Part shown: in pieces, positions 8,994 through 18,107 of the stretch
How the letters are laid out: the number at the start of each line of letters is the position of its first letter
How positions within the stretch are numbered: the stretch's first letter is position 1
Origin: Bradyrhizobium sp. 195
Lineage (GTDB): Bacteria > Pseudomonadota > Alphaproteobacteria > Rhizobiales > Xanthobacteraceae
Reading direction: 5' to 3'
Length of the DNA stretch: 64,000 nt
NCBI RefSeq assembly: GCF_023101665.1
Contig: NZ_CP082162.1
Coordinates: 186,001 to 250,000, forward strand
Translations under genes and position numbers: made by a program
The notes under the pieces: generated by a model
Told to the model about the DNA's origin: nothing
The model's input: the letters and a program-made list of their open reading frames with translations, nothing else
The model's database searches: none

Positions 8994-9233
8994 ATGCCGG
9001 TTTTGCCCAAACCGCAATTCGAGCACACTGTCATCAAGCATGACACAATCGCTAAACTGAAATCGCTGCAACGGAGCAACGACGGCTGCAACGTGCACGG
9101 TAGCGCTGAAACGGTGATCTGCGACTTCCTCGACGCAGTCGGCTACGAAGAGATCGCACGCGAATTTCGGAAGGTCCACGAGATGTATCCGGTGGTGGTT
9201 CCCAGATACTCGAGGCCTTCCTGGCGATCTTAG
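8994..9233 (+). CDS. Small hypothetical protein downstream of the Liv operon
   Basis: A 79-residue soluble protein starting MPVLPKPQFEHTVIKHDT, with a good AAAGGAGAGG ribosome site 7-15 bases upstream. It contains 'SAETVICDFLDAVGYEEIA', a plausible helical pair. An upstream in-frame start would run back into livF and is less likely. No family is recognised. Position suggests it may be the last gene of the transporter operon, but no functional link is visible. Confidence 0.6.
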   Translation: MPVLPKPQFEHTVIKHDTIAKLKSLQRSNDGCNVHGSAETVICDFLDAVGYEEIAREFRKVHEMYPVVVPRYSRPSWRS

Positions 9234-9581
9234 GCGAGTGACACGGGCGGCGGGCCCAAAGGCTCGCTTGGTCTGAAGCGGACATGACGCTCCGCTGCCG
9301 GCGAAGAGGCTGGTTCCGCTCCTTTGGCCCAAGTCTTCAATCGCCAGAGAGCCACATGTGACATCGCGCCATGCAAATGGACCGTGGACCGCAACGTCTC
9401 TGATGTCGGCCTGGAAGAAGGACACGAATTCCAACGATCAAGAATCATGCATCTAAGCTGCAATTAAAATCGATTGCCGCTCGGGCGCTCTGATGGAAGA
9501 TAGATGCAACCACTTGCTTTGAAGGTCGTGAGGCAAGCAGGTCTAGCGTTCCAAGCTTGATCGGAATTGGCGATAACAACC
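9234..9581. other. Intergenic region before coxA
   Basis: About 350 bases without a credible gene. Open frames on both strands lack family resemblance and ribosome sites. The region must hold the terminator of the Liv operon and the promoter of the oxidase gene, but no strong T-tailed hairpin or clear promoter hexamers are seen. Confidence 0.4.
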
Positions 9582-11192
9582 ATGTCGACAGTCGGTGACG
9601 CGCACGATGGGGGGCAGGGACACCCAGGCGGCTGGCGTCGCTATCTCTATTCGACTAACCACAAGGATATCGGCACGATGTACTTCGTGCTCGCCATATG
9701 TGCCGGTTTTATCGGCGGAACCTTCTCGGTTTTGATTCGGATGGAATTGCAGCTTCCCGGCCTGCAGATTTTCACAGACCCCCATATCTACAACGTATTC
9801 GTGACAGGCCACGGCCTGATCATGATCTTCTTCACGCTCATGCCTGCGATGATGGGCGGATTCGGCAACTGGATGGTGCCGCTCATGATCGGAGCGCCGG
9901 ACATGGCGTTTCCGCGCATGAACAACATTTCATTCTGGTTGCTGCCGGCGTCGTTTCTTCTGCTCATCATTTCGATGTTCGTCGAGGGCGCGCCTGGATC
10001 AGACGGCGCCGGCACCGGGTGGACGCTCTACGCCCCGTTGTCGACCGCCGGTCATCCGGGACCGGCAGTCGATTTCGTGATCCTGTCGATGCATCTCGCG
10101 GGTGCGTCGTCGATACTCGGCTCGATCAACTTCATCACGACGATCTTCAATATGCGAGCGCCCGGCATGACAATGCATAAGATGCCGCTGTTCGTCTGGT
10201 CGGTCCTCGTCACGGCCTTCCTGCTGCTGCTGTCTCTTCCTGTACTGGCGGGCGCCATTACCATGCTTCTCACCGACCGTAATTTCGGAACGACGTTCTT
10301 TGCGCCCGAAGGCGGCGGAGACCCGATCCTGTATCAGCATCTGTTCTGGTTCTTCGGTCATCCCGAGGTCTACATCATGATCCTGCCGGGTTTTGGCATC
10401 GTGAGCCATGTTGTTTCCACGTTCAGCCGCAAGCCGATCTTCGGCTATCTCGGGATGGTCTATGCGCTGCTTGCGATTGGGGTCATCGGATTCCTCGTCT
10501 GGGCCCATCATATGTACACCGTCGGCATGTCCAGCAGCGCGCAGGCGTATTTCGCCTTGGCCAGCATGGTTATCGCTGTGCCGACGGGCATTAAGATCTT
10601 TTCCTGGATAGCGACGATGTGGGGTGGATCGATAACCTTTAGGACGCCCATGCTGTGGGCAATCGGATTCATCTTCGTGTTCACGATCGGAGGAGTTACC
10701 GGCGTTGTCCTTGCCAATCCAGGCATCGATCGATCGCTGCAGGACACCTACTACGTCGTTGCGCATTTCCATTACGTCCTGTCGCTTGGCGCCGTGTTCG
10801 CAATTTTTGCAGGCTGGTATTATTGGTTTCCGAAGATGACCGGATACATGTTTTCGGAAACCCTCGGCAAACTGCACTTCTGGCTGACGTTTGTCGGCGT
10901 CAACATTGCGTTTTTCCCTATGCATTTTCTCGGATTGTCGGGAATGCCGCGACGAATAGCAGACTATCCGGACGCATTCGGCGGCATGAATCAGATTGCC
11001 TCCATCGGATCCTATTTCTCCGCCGCCGGTCTGATCACGTTCTTCGTAACCATAGTGTATGCCTTCGTCCGGAAAGAGAGGGCAGCCAGCAACCCGTGGG
11101 GACCTGGCGCGACTACGCTAGAGTGGACGCTTTCGTCTCCGCCACCGTTCCACCAATTCCAAGTATTGCCTCGGATTTCGGGAGATCAGTAG
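9582..11192 (+). CDS. ctaD: Cytochrome c oxidase subunit I (aa3-type), solitary
   Basis: A 536-residue haem-copper oxidase catalytic subunit with twelve predicted membrane helices. '[17 protein letters not shown]' supplies the CuB His-Tyr pair, 'WAHHMYTVG' the other two CuB histidines, and '[14 protein letters not shown]' the haem ligands. It reduces O2 to water in the inner membrane and pumps protons. ATG 9582 (MSTVGDAHD) is preferred over an in-frame TTG at 9567. No subunit II, III or haem O/A synthase gene lies nearby, which is unusual; it must use subunits made elsewhere or be an alternative isoform. Confidence 0.95.
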   Translation: MSTVGDAHDGGQGHPGGWRRYLYSTNHKDIGTMYFVLAICAGFIGGTFSVLIRMELQLPGLQIFTDPHIYNVFVTGHGLIMIFFTLMPAMMGGFGNWMVPLMIGAPDMAFPRMNNISFWLLPASFLLLIISMFVEGAPGSDGAGTGWTLYAPLSTAGHPGPAVDFVILSMHLAGASSILGSINFITTIFNMRAPGMTMHKMPLFVWSVLVTAFLLLLSLPVLAGAITMLLTDRNFGTTFFAPEGGGDPILYQHLFWFFGHPEVYIMILPGFGIVSHVVSTFSRKPIFGYLGMVYALLAIGVIGFLVWAHHMYTVGMSSSAQAYFALASMVIAVPTGIKIFSWIATMWGGSITFRTPMLWAIGFIFVFTIGGVTGVVLANPGIDRSLQDTYYVVAHFHYVLSLGAVFAIFAGWYYWFPKMTGYMFSETLGKLHFWLTFVGVNIAFFPMHFLGLSGMPRRIADYPDAFGGMNQIASIGSYFSAAGLITFFVTIVYAFVRKERAASNPWGPGATTLEWTLSSPPPFHQFQVLPRISGDQ

Positions 11193-11253
11193 GGACCCTG
11201 CGCACGTTGGCGCGAAGAAGCAGGCGGCTCAGATCGCCGCGAAAGCAAGAGGC

Positions 11254-11758
11254 ATGACAGGACGAAGAGCGCTCTTCATCGATGGAGCCAATCTGGATCG
11301 GACGGCCAGAAACCTTGGCTTCGAGATCGACTACAAAAGATTGTTGCTGGAATTCGAAAAATCCGGGAGCATTGTCCGTTCTTACTTCTACTTGGCGGTA
11401 AGAGAAAGCGCGGCCGGCGACGTTCAGCGTCTCACTGACTGGCTCGAGGTCAATCGGTTCACCGTTCGTACGAAGTTGATCAGGCGCCATGAGGATGAGG
11501 GTAGGAGGTCGAGGCGCAGCATTGGTATAGGCCTCGCCATTGACGCGCTCGAGATCGCTCCGCAACTGGATGAACTGTTCCTTTTTCTCTGGCGACGGCG
11601 ATTTTCGTGCCCTCGTCGAAGCGGTTCAGCGTTTGGGGGGCAGAGTCACGGTCGTGTCGAGTCTACAGACCACACCGGCGATGGCGTCCGAAGAGCTGAG
11701 ACGGCAAGCAGACGCGTTCCTCGAGTTGGCAACGCTAAGGAATTCAATCCAGAGATAG
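11254..11758 (+). pseudogene. NYN-domain (LabA/DUF88-type) protein with a frameshift
   Basis: The first frame (from ATG 11254) reads 'RRALFIDGANLDRTARNLGFE', the NYN/PIN-like nuclease start with its first acidic residue, and continues to 'LAIDALEIAPQLDELFLF'. The rest, 'SGDGDFRALVEAVQRLG' and 'VTVVSSLQTTPAMASEELRRQADAF' in part, is in the next frame, ending at 11758. One extra T in the run at about 11580-11587 explains the break. NYN proteins are candidate ribonucleases. Either it is a recent pseudogene or there is a sequencing error in a homopolymer. The joined protein would be about 167 residues. Confidence 0.8.
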
Positions 11759-12099
11759 ACGCGGTGGACGAATGGCGAGAGTTAGCAGCGCAAACTCGAT
11801 GCAATATCCAAGTCATTTTCGGGGCTTTGAAATGCCCCCGCTGGTGACCCGCGAGTGCGGCGGAAATCGGCGTAAAGGTAAAGGTCTGCGTGAATTGCAC
11901 TCCACGCGATGCGCGAGAGTGGCGAGATACAAGCGGCGCTTGAATAGATCTTGCGGGACCGCAATCGCCGATCGAGCCGCGGCGCCGCGCACGGGCACGG
12001 GATAGGCTGCAGCTTTATAGAAAGGCGGGGCATGGCGTGGGTGACCGGCCTAATGCTCCCACACAAAGCCTGGTGTACGGGACGTTATAACCGTCTACG
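11759..12099. other. Intergenic region between convergent NYN and transaldolase genes
   Basis: About 340 bases lying between two gene 3' ends. Short open frames cover it but none has a ribosome site or recognisable sequence. No clear rho-independent terminator is visible. Confidence 0.4.
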
Positions 12100-13184
12100 T
12101 CAGCTCGCTTTGCGGATCGCGATCCCCTTGGAGTTGATACGACCCATCAAATCTTTCCAAGACTTGACGAAAGACTGAGCGCCGTCGTTCTGCAGCTTGG
12201 CAGCGAGTACGTCGATATCGATGCCGGCCTTCAGGAATTTGGCGAGAACCCTCTCGCAGTCTCCTCCGTCAGGATCGAGGGCCGTGTCGACCTCGCCGTG
12301 GTCTTCAAAGGCCTTGAGGGTAGCGTCCGGTATCGTATTGATCGTGAAAGGTGCCGCGAGTGCTTTGATGTAGAGGATATCGGAGGCGTGCGGATCTTTG
12401 GTGCCGGTGCTGGCCCATAGCAGGCGCTGAGGTAGTGCGCCGGCGTTGGCGGCGCGCAGGAAGCGCGGGGAGGCCAACAACTCTCGATAAGCCTTGTAGG
12501 TCCGCTGAGCGACGGCTATGCCGAGCCGGGTTGTCAGCGCGCCCGGAACCTTGCCGGCGACTGCGACATCCCAGCGGCTGACGAAGAGCGAGGCAACCGA
12601 GGCCACTGCCGGATTCAGCCCCGCCGCGATGCGCCGCTCGACGCCGCGCAGGTAGGACTCGGCAGCCGCGACGTATTGCTCGCGCGAAAAAAGCAGCGTG
12701 ACGTTGATGGGAACGCCGGCAAAGATAGCCGCCTCGATGGCAGGCAGCCCTTCCGCAGTGCCGGGAATCTTAATGAACAGGTTGGGCTTGCCGCCACGCC
12801 GGTGAAGCTCGAGCGCCGCCTCGACGGTTTTGTCGCTGTCATGAGCTAAGGCGGGCGAGACTTCCAGCGACACCCAGCCGTCGATCCCATTTGTCCGCGC
12901 GAAAACAGGTTGAAACAACTCGGCGGCGCGGGTCAAATCTGCCAGAGCCAGATCGAAAAAAAGATCCTCAGCCGATTTTGTCGGCAACGCTTGCCGCGAA
13001 ATGTCGACGTCATAGGTTGTGCTGTTGTTGATCGCATGGTTGAAGATTGCGGGGTTCGATGTCAGACCCGACACCGAGAGCTCGTCGATGTAATGTTGCA
13101 GAGTGCCATCGTTGAGCAAATCGCGAGTGATGTTGTCGAGCCACAAGCTTTGACCGAAATCGTAAGCGTTCTTGTCGGATTCAT
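12100..13184 (-). CDS. tal: Transaldolase with a frameshift near the N-terminus
   Basis: Transaldolase of the non-oxidative pentose phosphate pathway, moving a dihydroxyacetone unit between sugar phosphates. Seen: 'GLTSNPAIFNHAI', 'WVSLEVSPALAHD', 'NLFIKIPGTAEGLPAI' with the likely Schiff-base lysine, and 'NVTLLFSREQYVAAAE'. The good ribosome site AGGGAGGT and ATG at 13184 encode MNPTRTL. The frame that continues as DFGQSLWLDNITRDL is one base out, near 13160-13166. The uninterrupted frame begins at a TTG at 13146 without a ribosome site. So a one-base deletion, or a sequencing error, lies in codons 7-9. Confidence 0.88.
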
Positions 13185-13317
13185 CGCGCTACCTCCCTGT
13201 TGAATGCGACGGGCATAGACGCGGCGCGAGGCGACGGATGTGCTCCGGTCGTCTGGCGACGGGATTGGATGACGCCGCTGTTCACACCGAAGCATCTCAG
13301 ATATCCAAAGACCGCGG

Positions 13318-13698
13318 TTAACGTCGCGCCGTTAGTGTTGTCTCTTGTCCGCCTTTGACAAGCGATAAATATTGCGCGTCAACCTCAGAAAAGATGATAA
13401 GTGCGGATGGACTTGCATCCTTCGATAGCAGCTCTAGCGGCCACTGTTTAATACGGCGTTTCGGTCGGCGGACAGAGCGGCGGCACAACAAAATAGTCAA
13501 TACCATGTCTCTGAAACTCGTTCATCAGTTGGCACCCGATCAGCAAAGTCAGTGCATGCAAGGCAATTGCAACAGCCCCGACTGGTGGCTGCTCAAGAGC
13601 GCAGGCGTAGCCGGCAGGAAGTACGATCAGGCGCTGTGCGCCACGGGTAACCGCTACGGCGACCGGCGACTGTCGGCCGTCATGAGGGCACGATACGA
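13318..13698. other. Region without a supported gene
   Basis: A minus-strand open frame of 62 codons (13318-13506) ends 'SEVDAQYLSLVKGGQE' and might be a tiny gene, but its start lacks a ribosome site and I do not recognise it. A long plus-strand open frame through 13355-14002 is an antisense artefact of the membrane-protein gene at 13699-13956. Confidence 0.3.
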
Positions 13699-13956
13699 CT
13701 ATCTGACCTCTGTCCGACGGAAGGGGTCCGCCATATCGTCGTGGCCGCTGCGACTGCTGAAAAACATCAGCGCCATCAGCCCGCAACCGACTAACAGGGA
13801 GAAGAATGTTCCGAGGCCAAGGGCTATCCAGCCATGCTTTCCGATTTCCACACCGGTGGTCGCTCCCCACGTGATAAGAGCTCCAGCGCCGGTGAGCAAC
13901 AATATGGCTGTTAGAATGGTCAACAGAGCGATTTCTGCGCCTTTAGTCTTCCTCAT
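13699..13956 (-). CDS. Small two-helix membrane protein
   Basis: An 85-residue inner-membrane protein starting MRKTKGAEIALL. It has two hydrophobic helices (about residues 7-30 and 42-66; the second includes 'LGTFFSLLVGCGLMALMFF'), followed by a polar tail 'SSRSGHDDMADPFRR'. The start at 13956 is favoured by GGGAGCAGG upstream; longer in-frame starts add a non-membrane leader. Similar short proteins are common in Bradyrhizobium as 'hypothetical membrane protein' (from memory). Function unknown. Confidence 0.75.
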   Translation of the reverse strand: MRKTKGAEIALLTILTAILLLTGAGALITWGATTGVEIGKHGWIALGLGTFFSLLVGCGLMALMFFSSRSGHDDMADPFRRTEVR

Positions 13957-14229
13957 ATCCTGCTCCCGTTGTTCCGAGGTTTGCGTTGGGCTGCAAGTTT
14001 GATGCGGCCGGACTGATCCGTGGCATTTACGAGGAAACACCGTGACTCTAAGCCGCGCTCGTATGATGGGTCCAGCGTCGCCGATGGACCGACCTATCTG
14101 GCTGTCATCCGAAACCGACATAACGGTTAGATCTCTTTTGCGCCTGCCGGGTGACTCGAAGTCGATCGGCTGACGCTTTTCGGCTCCGAAATTGAACATA
14201 ATGAGGCGGTCGTCCGACTTGGCGGAATC

Positions 14230-15333
14230 TCACCAGTTCGCGGCGACCAGAACGCGATCGACGAGGAAGGCGAGCCCAGCGACCAGCACGAGCGCGGAGA
14301 GCGCCGTCACCGCCCGCCGCTCCCACGCGGCTCGCCGAAACCAGATGAGAACCGGCAGGAAAGCGGCAATCACCGCTGCCTGGCCGGCTTCAACGCCGAG
14401 GTTGAACGACACGAGCCCGCCTGCCAGGGCGGCCGGGAGCAGATCGAGATCGAGCAACGCGCCGGCAAAGCCGAAGCCATGCACGAGGCCAAACGCGAAG
14501 CCCACGGCCCAGCGCCACGACGCCGTGCGTTTGAGGAAAATGTTTTCGACCGCGACGTAGACGATCGACAGCGCGATCACCGGCTCGACGATCCAATTAG
14601 GCGGTGACGTCGCGCCCAGTACCGCCACGGCCAAGGTGATGCTGTGCGCCACCGTGAAGGCTGTGATGACGGCGAACAAGGATCCGATTCCTCCGCCGCC
14701 CAGGACGAGGGCCAGCACGAACAGGAGGTGATCAACTCCCGTCAGGATGTGCTCGATGCCGAGCCGAAAGAAGGCGAAGACGCCGCTCCCGGCATTAACC
14801 TCGGGCGCCGGGCTCCCGCTCGGTGTCGCGACGACGAGGCGAGCCTCGCGCCGGTCGCGTTCAAGGGTGTATTGCTGCACGCTCCCCAGGGCTTCGGCGT
14901 GGACAAGCGTGTGGTAGTCGCTGCCGAGGACGTCGGACAGGTCGTCGCGCAGTACAAGTTCGCGCGGCGTACCAGGGCAGGCGTAGTCGATGATAACTAC
15001 GGCATTGGCGCGGTCGGGCGTGGGCGGCGTGACTGTTCCGGGCACCGGCTCGCATCGCAACCCATTCGCGGAAATGCCGATTTTGCGCGCGACCAAATCG
15101 GCCAGCGTGGCGTAGTCTCCACGGGGGGCCAGCCGCACCCCGGCGGCCTTGCCGCTGGCCGCTGCGAGCGCATCGGGGCCGAGGGTGAGGCTGTATCGGA
15201 CGGTTCCGCCGTGCAGGCTCATGGTGGCATAGCCCATCGAGCCGGCGATGTGCCCTTGCGCTGGTCCGAGCAGTAGCAGCAGCGCGAGAGCAGCCCACGG
15301 CGCCGCGCGGCGGAGAGAGGCAGGAGGCGTCAT
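14230..15333 (-). CDS. HupE/UreJ_2-family membrane protein
   Basis: A 367-residue protein. It has a signal peptide (residues 1-27, LALLLLLGPAQG), a periplasmic domain of about 160 residues, then a C-terminal membrane domain of about six helices. The membrane domain holds the family signatures 'LGIEHILTGVDHLLFVLAL', 'FTVAHSITLAV', 'GLVHGFGFAGAL' and 'FNLGVEAGQ'. HupE/UreJ relatives are linked to nickel or hydrogenase systems, but this long-form subfamily occurs without hydrogenases and its role is unknown. Its ATG overlaps the preceding stop by four bases; it is the last gene of the 14.2-20.0 kb operon. Confidence 0.85.
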   Translation of the reverse strand: MTPPASLRRAAPWAALALLLLLGPAQGHIAGSMGYATMSLHGGTVRYSLTLGPDALAAASGKAAGVRLAPRGDYATLADLVARKIGISANGLRCEPVPGTVTPPTPDRANAVVIIDYACPGTPRELVLRDDLSDVLGSDYHTLVHAEALGSVQQYTLERDRREARLVVATPSGSPAPEVNAGSGVFAFFRLGIEHILTGVDHLLFVLALVLGGGGIGSLFAVITAFTVAHSITLAVAVLGATSPPNWIVEPVIALSIVYVAVENIFLKRTASWRWAVGFAFGLVHGFGFAGALLDLDLLPAALAGGLVSFNLGVEAGQAAVIAAFLPVLIWFRRAAWERRAVTALSALVLVAGLAFLVDRVLVAANW

Positions 15334-15869
15334 CGCGCGGCCACTTCAGTCATGACCTCGGCCCATTCGCCGCCGACGAAGCGGGACATGAGGTAGAGCC
15401 GCGGATTGCCATCGATGCGCATGTACTGGAGGTACCCTTCGGGGTTGAACTCGCCGAAGCGGGCGCTGAGAACCGGCTCGCCGTCCCCTCCGTAGAGCTT
15501 CACGGAGAGCTGCGGCGGGTCGAGGCCGAACGGCGCCGGGTCGCTCCCCGCCAGCTCCGCCGCCTCGATCTCGCGGACAGGCCCGGAATTGTGCATGATC
15601 TCGACGGCCTTGCTCACCCGGAGCCCGGCGGTGCCGATGTTGACGCCATCAGACGTCGCCCACGCCGTCTCCCCCGCGCGGAGCAGGGTAACGCGGCGCG
15701 TGCCGCGGCTCAACTCCACCCGCGTGACCTCTTCCGGCGCGCGCTTAAGCACGCCTTTGGCCTCGAACCGCACGAGCTGGCGCTGCACCGGCATGGCGCC
15801 GCTCACCACCATCGCCGCGAGGTAGATGAGCGCGAGCGCCGCGAGGACGGGGTGCAACAAGTGCCTCAT
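15330..15869 (-). CDS. Membrane-anchored DUF4340-like protein
   Basis: A 179-residue protein with one N-terminal membrane helix (about residues 5-25, LAALALIYLAAMVVSGA) and a periplasmic domain. The 'VTRVELSRGTRRVTLLRAG', 'GLRVSKAVEIMHNSGPVRE' and 'FGLDPPQLSVKLYGG' segments resemble the DUF4340 fold that accompanies Gld-type ABC transporters. ATG 15869 overlaps the stop of the GldG-like gene (ATGA); an upstream TTG is ignored. Its stop overlaps the HupE-like start. It probably sits on the periplasmic side of the ABC complex, by analogy only. Confidence 0.75.
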   Translation of the reverse strand: MRHLLHPVLAALALIYLAAMVVSGAMPVQRQLVRFEAKGVLKRAPEEVTRVELSRGTRRVTLLRAGETAWATSDGVNIGTAGLRVSKAVEIMHNSGPVREIEAAELAGSDPAPFGLDPPQLSVKLYGGDGEPVLSARFGEFNPEGYLQYMRIDGNPRLYLMSRFVGGEWAEVMTEVAAR

Positions 15870-17401
15870 CGGCGCCGCCACCAAACGACACAGCCGAGCG
15901 CGATCACCAGGAGCGGCATTGCAAAGACGACCAGGAAGAACACCGCATTTGACTGCCGCCCGGTCAACACGATGAGGGGGGGCACGGGAACGCGCGCGGC
16001 GACGGCCGCCGTGCGCTCTTCACGTGCCAGCCAGCGGACCGCCGAGAGCAAAAGGTCACTGTTTGCCATATAGGGAAAGAACGAGTTGCTGGCGAAGTCG
16101 CTGTCGCCGACGATGATGGCGCGCATGGGTTCAGAGTTGCCGTCGAGGCGCCCTTCCACGGCGACGCCCAACACGCGCGGGCCGGGGACCGGGGGCGCTG
16201 CCGCGTCCTTATCACTCGCCGCGTCAGGCTCGACCGCGTGTGACCCCACCGGTTTGACCGGGCGCGTGTAGCTGTCCCGGCTGCTGAGCAGCAGCGGGGT
16301 GACGCGGAGGTCGCCCGCCGTCGACAGCATCGTGATGGGCCGGATGCCGGGGTAGAAGGTGAGCGAGACCGAGCGCGTGACCGGGTGAGGGTCGTAGCCC
16401 GTGACCGCCACGATCTCGGGGTTGGTCGAGTAGTGGCTCAAGGGATCGACGACGACCTCCTGCTCCGGGCGGACGCCGAGCTCGGCGACGAGCCGGGCGA
16501 GCCCGGGTTCGAGCACGAAACCCAGGTCCAGCAGGAGAAGGGCCGACCCGCCGCGCCGCAGATAGGTGCGCAAGGCCGCGCTTTCAGCCGGCAGGAACGT
16601 GGTCCGCGGATTAGCCGCGACGAGGAGGGTGCACCCAGTCGGCACGTCACCCTCGGTGGCGAGGATGAGCTTCCGCGCCTCATAACCCTGCGCTTCAAGC
16701 GCGCGGCGTAGCCGCCCCGCGCCGTGGCCCGGCATCTCCACCACCTGCGAGCTGGCATCGTCGTGGCTGTGGCCAGCGCCGCTTTCCAGGTGCGTGTGGT
16801 ACTCGAAGTTGTCCATCGGCAGCTCGCCGTGGCCCTCGAGGAAGCAGGCCGTAATCGCGCGCCCGCGCAATACGCGCTGGATACCTATCGCGATCTCCGT
16901 CTCGTCCGTGCCTTGCACCAGCACTCGACGTCCCTCCGCCTCCACGACCGCGGCATTGTAGATCTGGATTGCCTTCTCGCGCGCGAGTCTGGGGTCCCGG
17001 TCCGGATCGACCGCGACGACTTTGAGCAGCGGGTTGCGCCGGGCCATGATCGCAAGGAGGTCGCGCGCGCGCCGCCCCGCGGCATCCTGCGACCGATAAA
17101 AGTAGGTGACGGTTACCTCGCGCGAGACCTCGTCAATCGCCCGCATGGCCGCCCCCGAGGGCGTATAGACCTTCTCGCGAGTCAGGTCGAAATGCACGTC
17201 ATGCAGATGCAGCGCGACATTGGCCAGCACCGCGGCGCCGAGCGCGATCAGGATGACTCCGGCCGAGTAGGCCCGCCCCCGCCAGCCCGCGAGCCCGGTC
17301 TGCAGCGGCAGCCTCAGCCCGGTCGCGAACAGCACCAGGACGGCGGCGAGCCAGCCACCAGCCCAGAGCAATGCGTTCCAGTCGAGCTCGGGGTGCTCCA
17401 T
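15866..17401 (-). CDS. GldG-like auxiliary protein of an ABC transporter (DUF4350/ABC_transp_aux)
   Basis: A 511-residue protein. It has two N-terminal membrane helices (residues about 10-65) and a long extracytoplasmic domain that opens 'HFDLTREKVYTPSGAAM' and continues 'VTVTYFYRSQ', 'LEGHGELPMD' and 'LRRGGSALLLLD'. A C-terminal membrane helix ends in WWRRR. This layout is that of GldG and related ABC_transp_aux proteins. The His-rich 'HTHLESGAGHSHDD' insert near residue 205 could bind metal. It starts four bases after the permease gene and overlaps the DUF4340-like gene. Confidence 0.85.
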   Translation of the reverse strand: MEHPELDWNALLWAGGWLAAVLVLFATGLRLPLQTGLAGWRGRAYSAGVILIALGAAVLANVALHLHDVHFDLTREKVYTPSGAAMRAIDEVSREVTVTYFYRSQDAAGRRARDLLAIMARRNPLLKVVAVDPDRDPRLAREKAIQIYNAAVVEAEGRRVLVQGTDETEIAIGIQRVLRGRAITACFLEGHGELPMDNFEYHTHLESGAGHSHDDASSQVVEMPGHGAGRLRRALEAQGYEARKLILATEGDVPTGCTLLVAANPRTTFLPAESAALRTYLRRGGSALLLLDLGFVLEPGLARLVAELGVRPEQEVVVDPLSHYSTNPEIVAVTGYDPHPVTRSVSLTFYPGIRPITMLSTAGDLRVTPLLLSSRDSYTRPVKPVGSHAVEPDAASDKDAAAPPVPGPRVLGVAVEGRLDGNSEPMRAIIVGDSDFASNSFFPYMANSDLLLSAVRWLAREERTAAVAARVPVPPLIVLTGRQSNAVFFLVVFAMPLLVIALGCVVWWRRR

Positions 17402-17405
17402 GGCG

Positions 17406-18107
17406 TCAGCGCCGGGCCAGCCCCCGCACGGCGAGGAACAGCCCGAGGAGGGTCACCGCGAAGAAGAAGCCGAAATCGGAAGCGTACATGGCGCCGAGGG
17501 CAAAAGGCTGGAAGCGCGCCAGCAGCGACAACCCGAGCACCCAATTGTCGATCGGCGACGGCAGCAACGCGGCCCAGGCGTCAATCGCCCACAGCATCCC
17601 GAACACGCCGAGCGAAACGACCGCGGCCACGACCTGGTTTGCGGTGAGCGCGGAAACGGCAAGACCGATCGAGACCAGGGCGCCGGCGAGCAGGGTGAGG
17701 CCGAGGTAGCCGCTGTAGATCGGGCCCCAATCGGGAGTGCTGAACCGCGCCAATATCCCTGAATACACCAAAGTGAGCGCGACCATCGCGAGCAGCATGC
17801 CCATCGAGGCTGCGAACTTGGCCAGCACGATGTCGCTCTCGCGCACCGGCGCCGTCAGTAGCAGCTCGAGGGTGCCGCCCCGGCGTTCCTCGGCGAACTG
17901 CCGCATGGTAACGAGCGGCACGAACAGGACGAGCTGCACGGCCGCCTGAAAGAAGACGCTCACCAGCGTTGCCTGCTTGGTGGCGATGAGTGTGACGGCG
18001 AAGCCGTAGCCGTTGAGCACAAGGAAGACGGCGATGACGGCGTAAGCGATCGGCGAGACGAACAGCGCGCGCAACTCCTTGGAAACCAGGGCGAGGAACG
18101 GCGTCAC
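17406..18107 (-). CDS. ABC-2 type permease (GldF/NosY-like)
   Basis: A 233-residue membrane protein with six predicted helices and the typical opening 'FLALVSKELRALFVSPIAY'. It also has 'FAEERRGGTLELLLTAPV', the conserved ABC-2 permease loop after helix 2. The GTG start at 18107 overlaps the ATPase stop (GTGA); upstream codons in frame belong to the ATPase region. With the ATPase and the GldG-like protein it forms one exporter-type ABC complex in the inner membrane. Substrate unknown. Confidence 0.85.
   Translation of the reverse strand: MTPFLALVSKELRALFVSPIAYAVIAVFLVLNGYGFAVTLIATKQATLVSVFFQAAVQLVLFVPLVTMRQFAEERRGGTLELLLTAPVRESDIVLAKFAASMGMLLAMVALTLVYSGILARFSTPDWGPIYSGYLGLTLLAGALVSIGLAVSALTANQVVAAVVSLGVFGMLWAIDAWAALLPSPIDNWVLGLSLLARFQPFALGAMYASDFGFFFAVTLLGLFLAVRGLARR

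Noticed and set aside
13355..14002. Long plus-strand open frame (215 codons)
   Set aside because: It lies antisense to a clear two-helix membrane protein gene, has no ribosome site and encodes no recognisable sequence.
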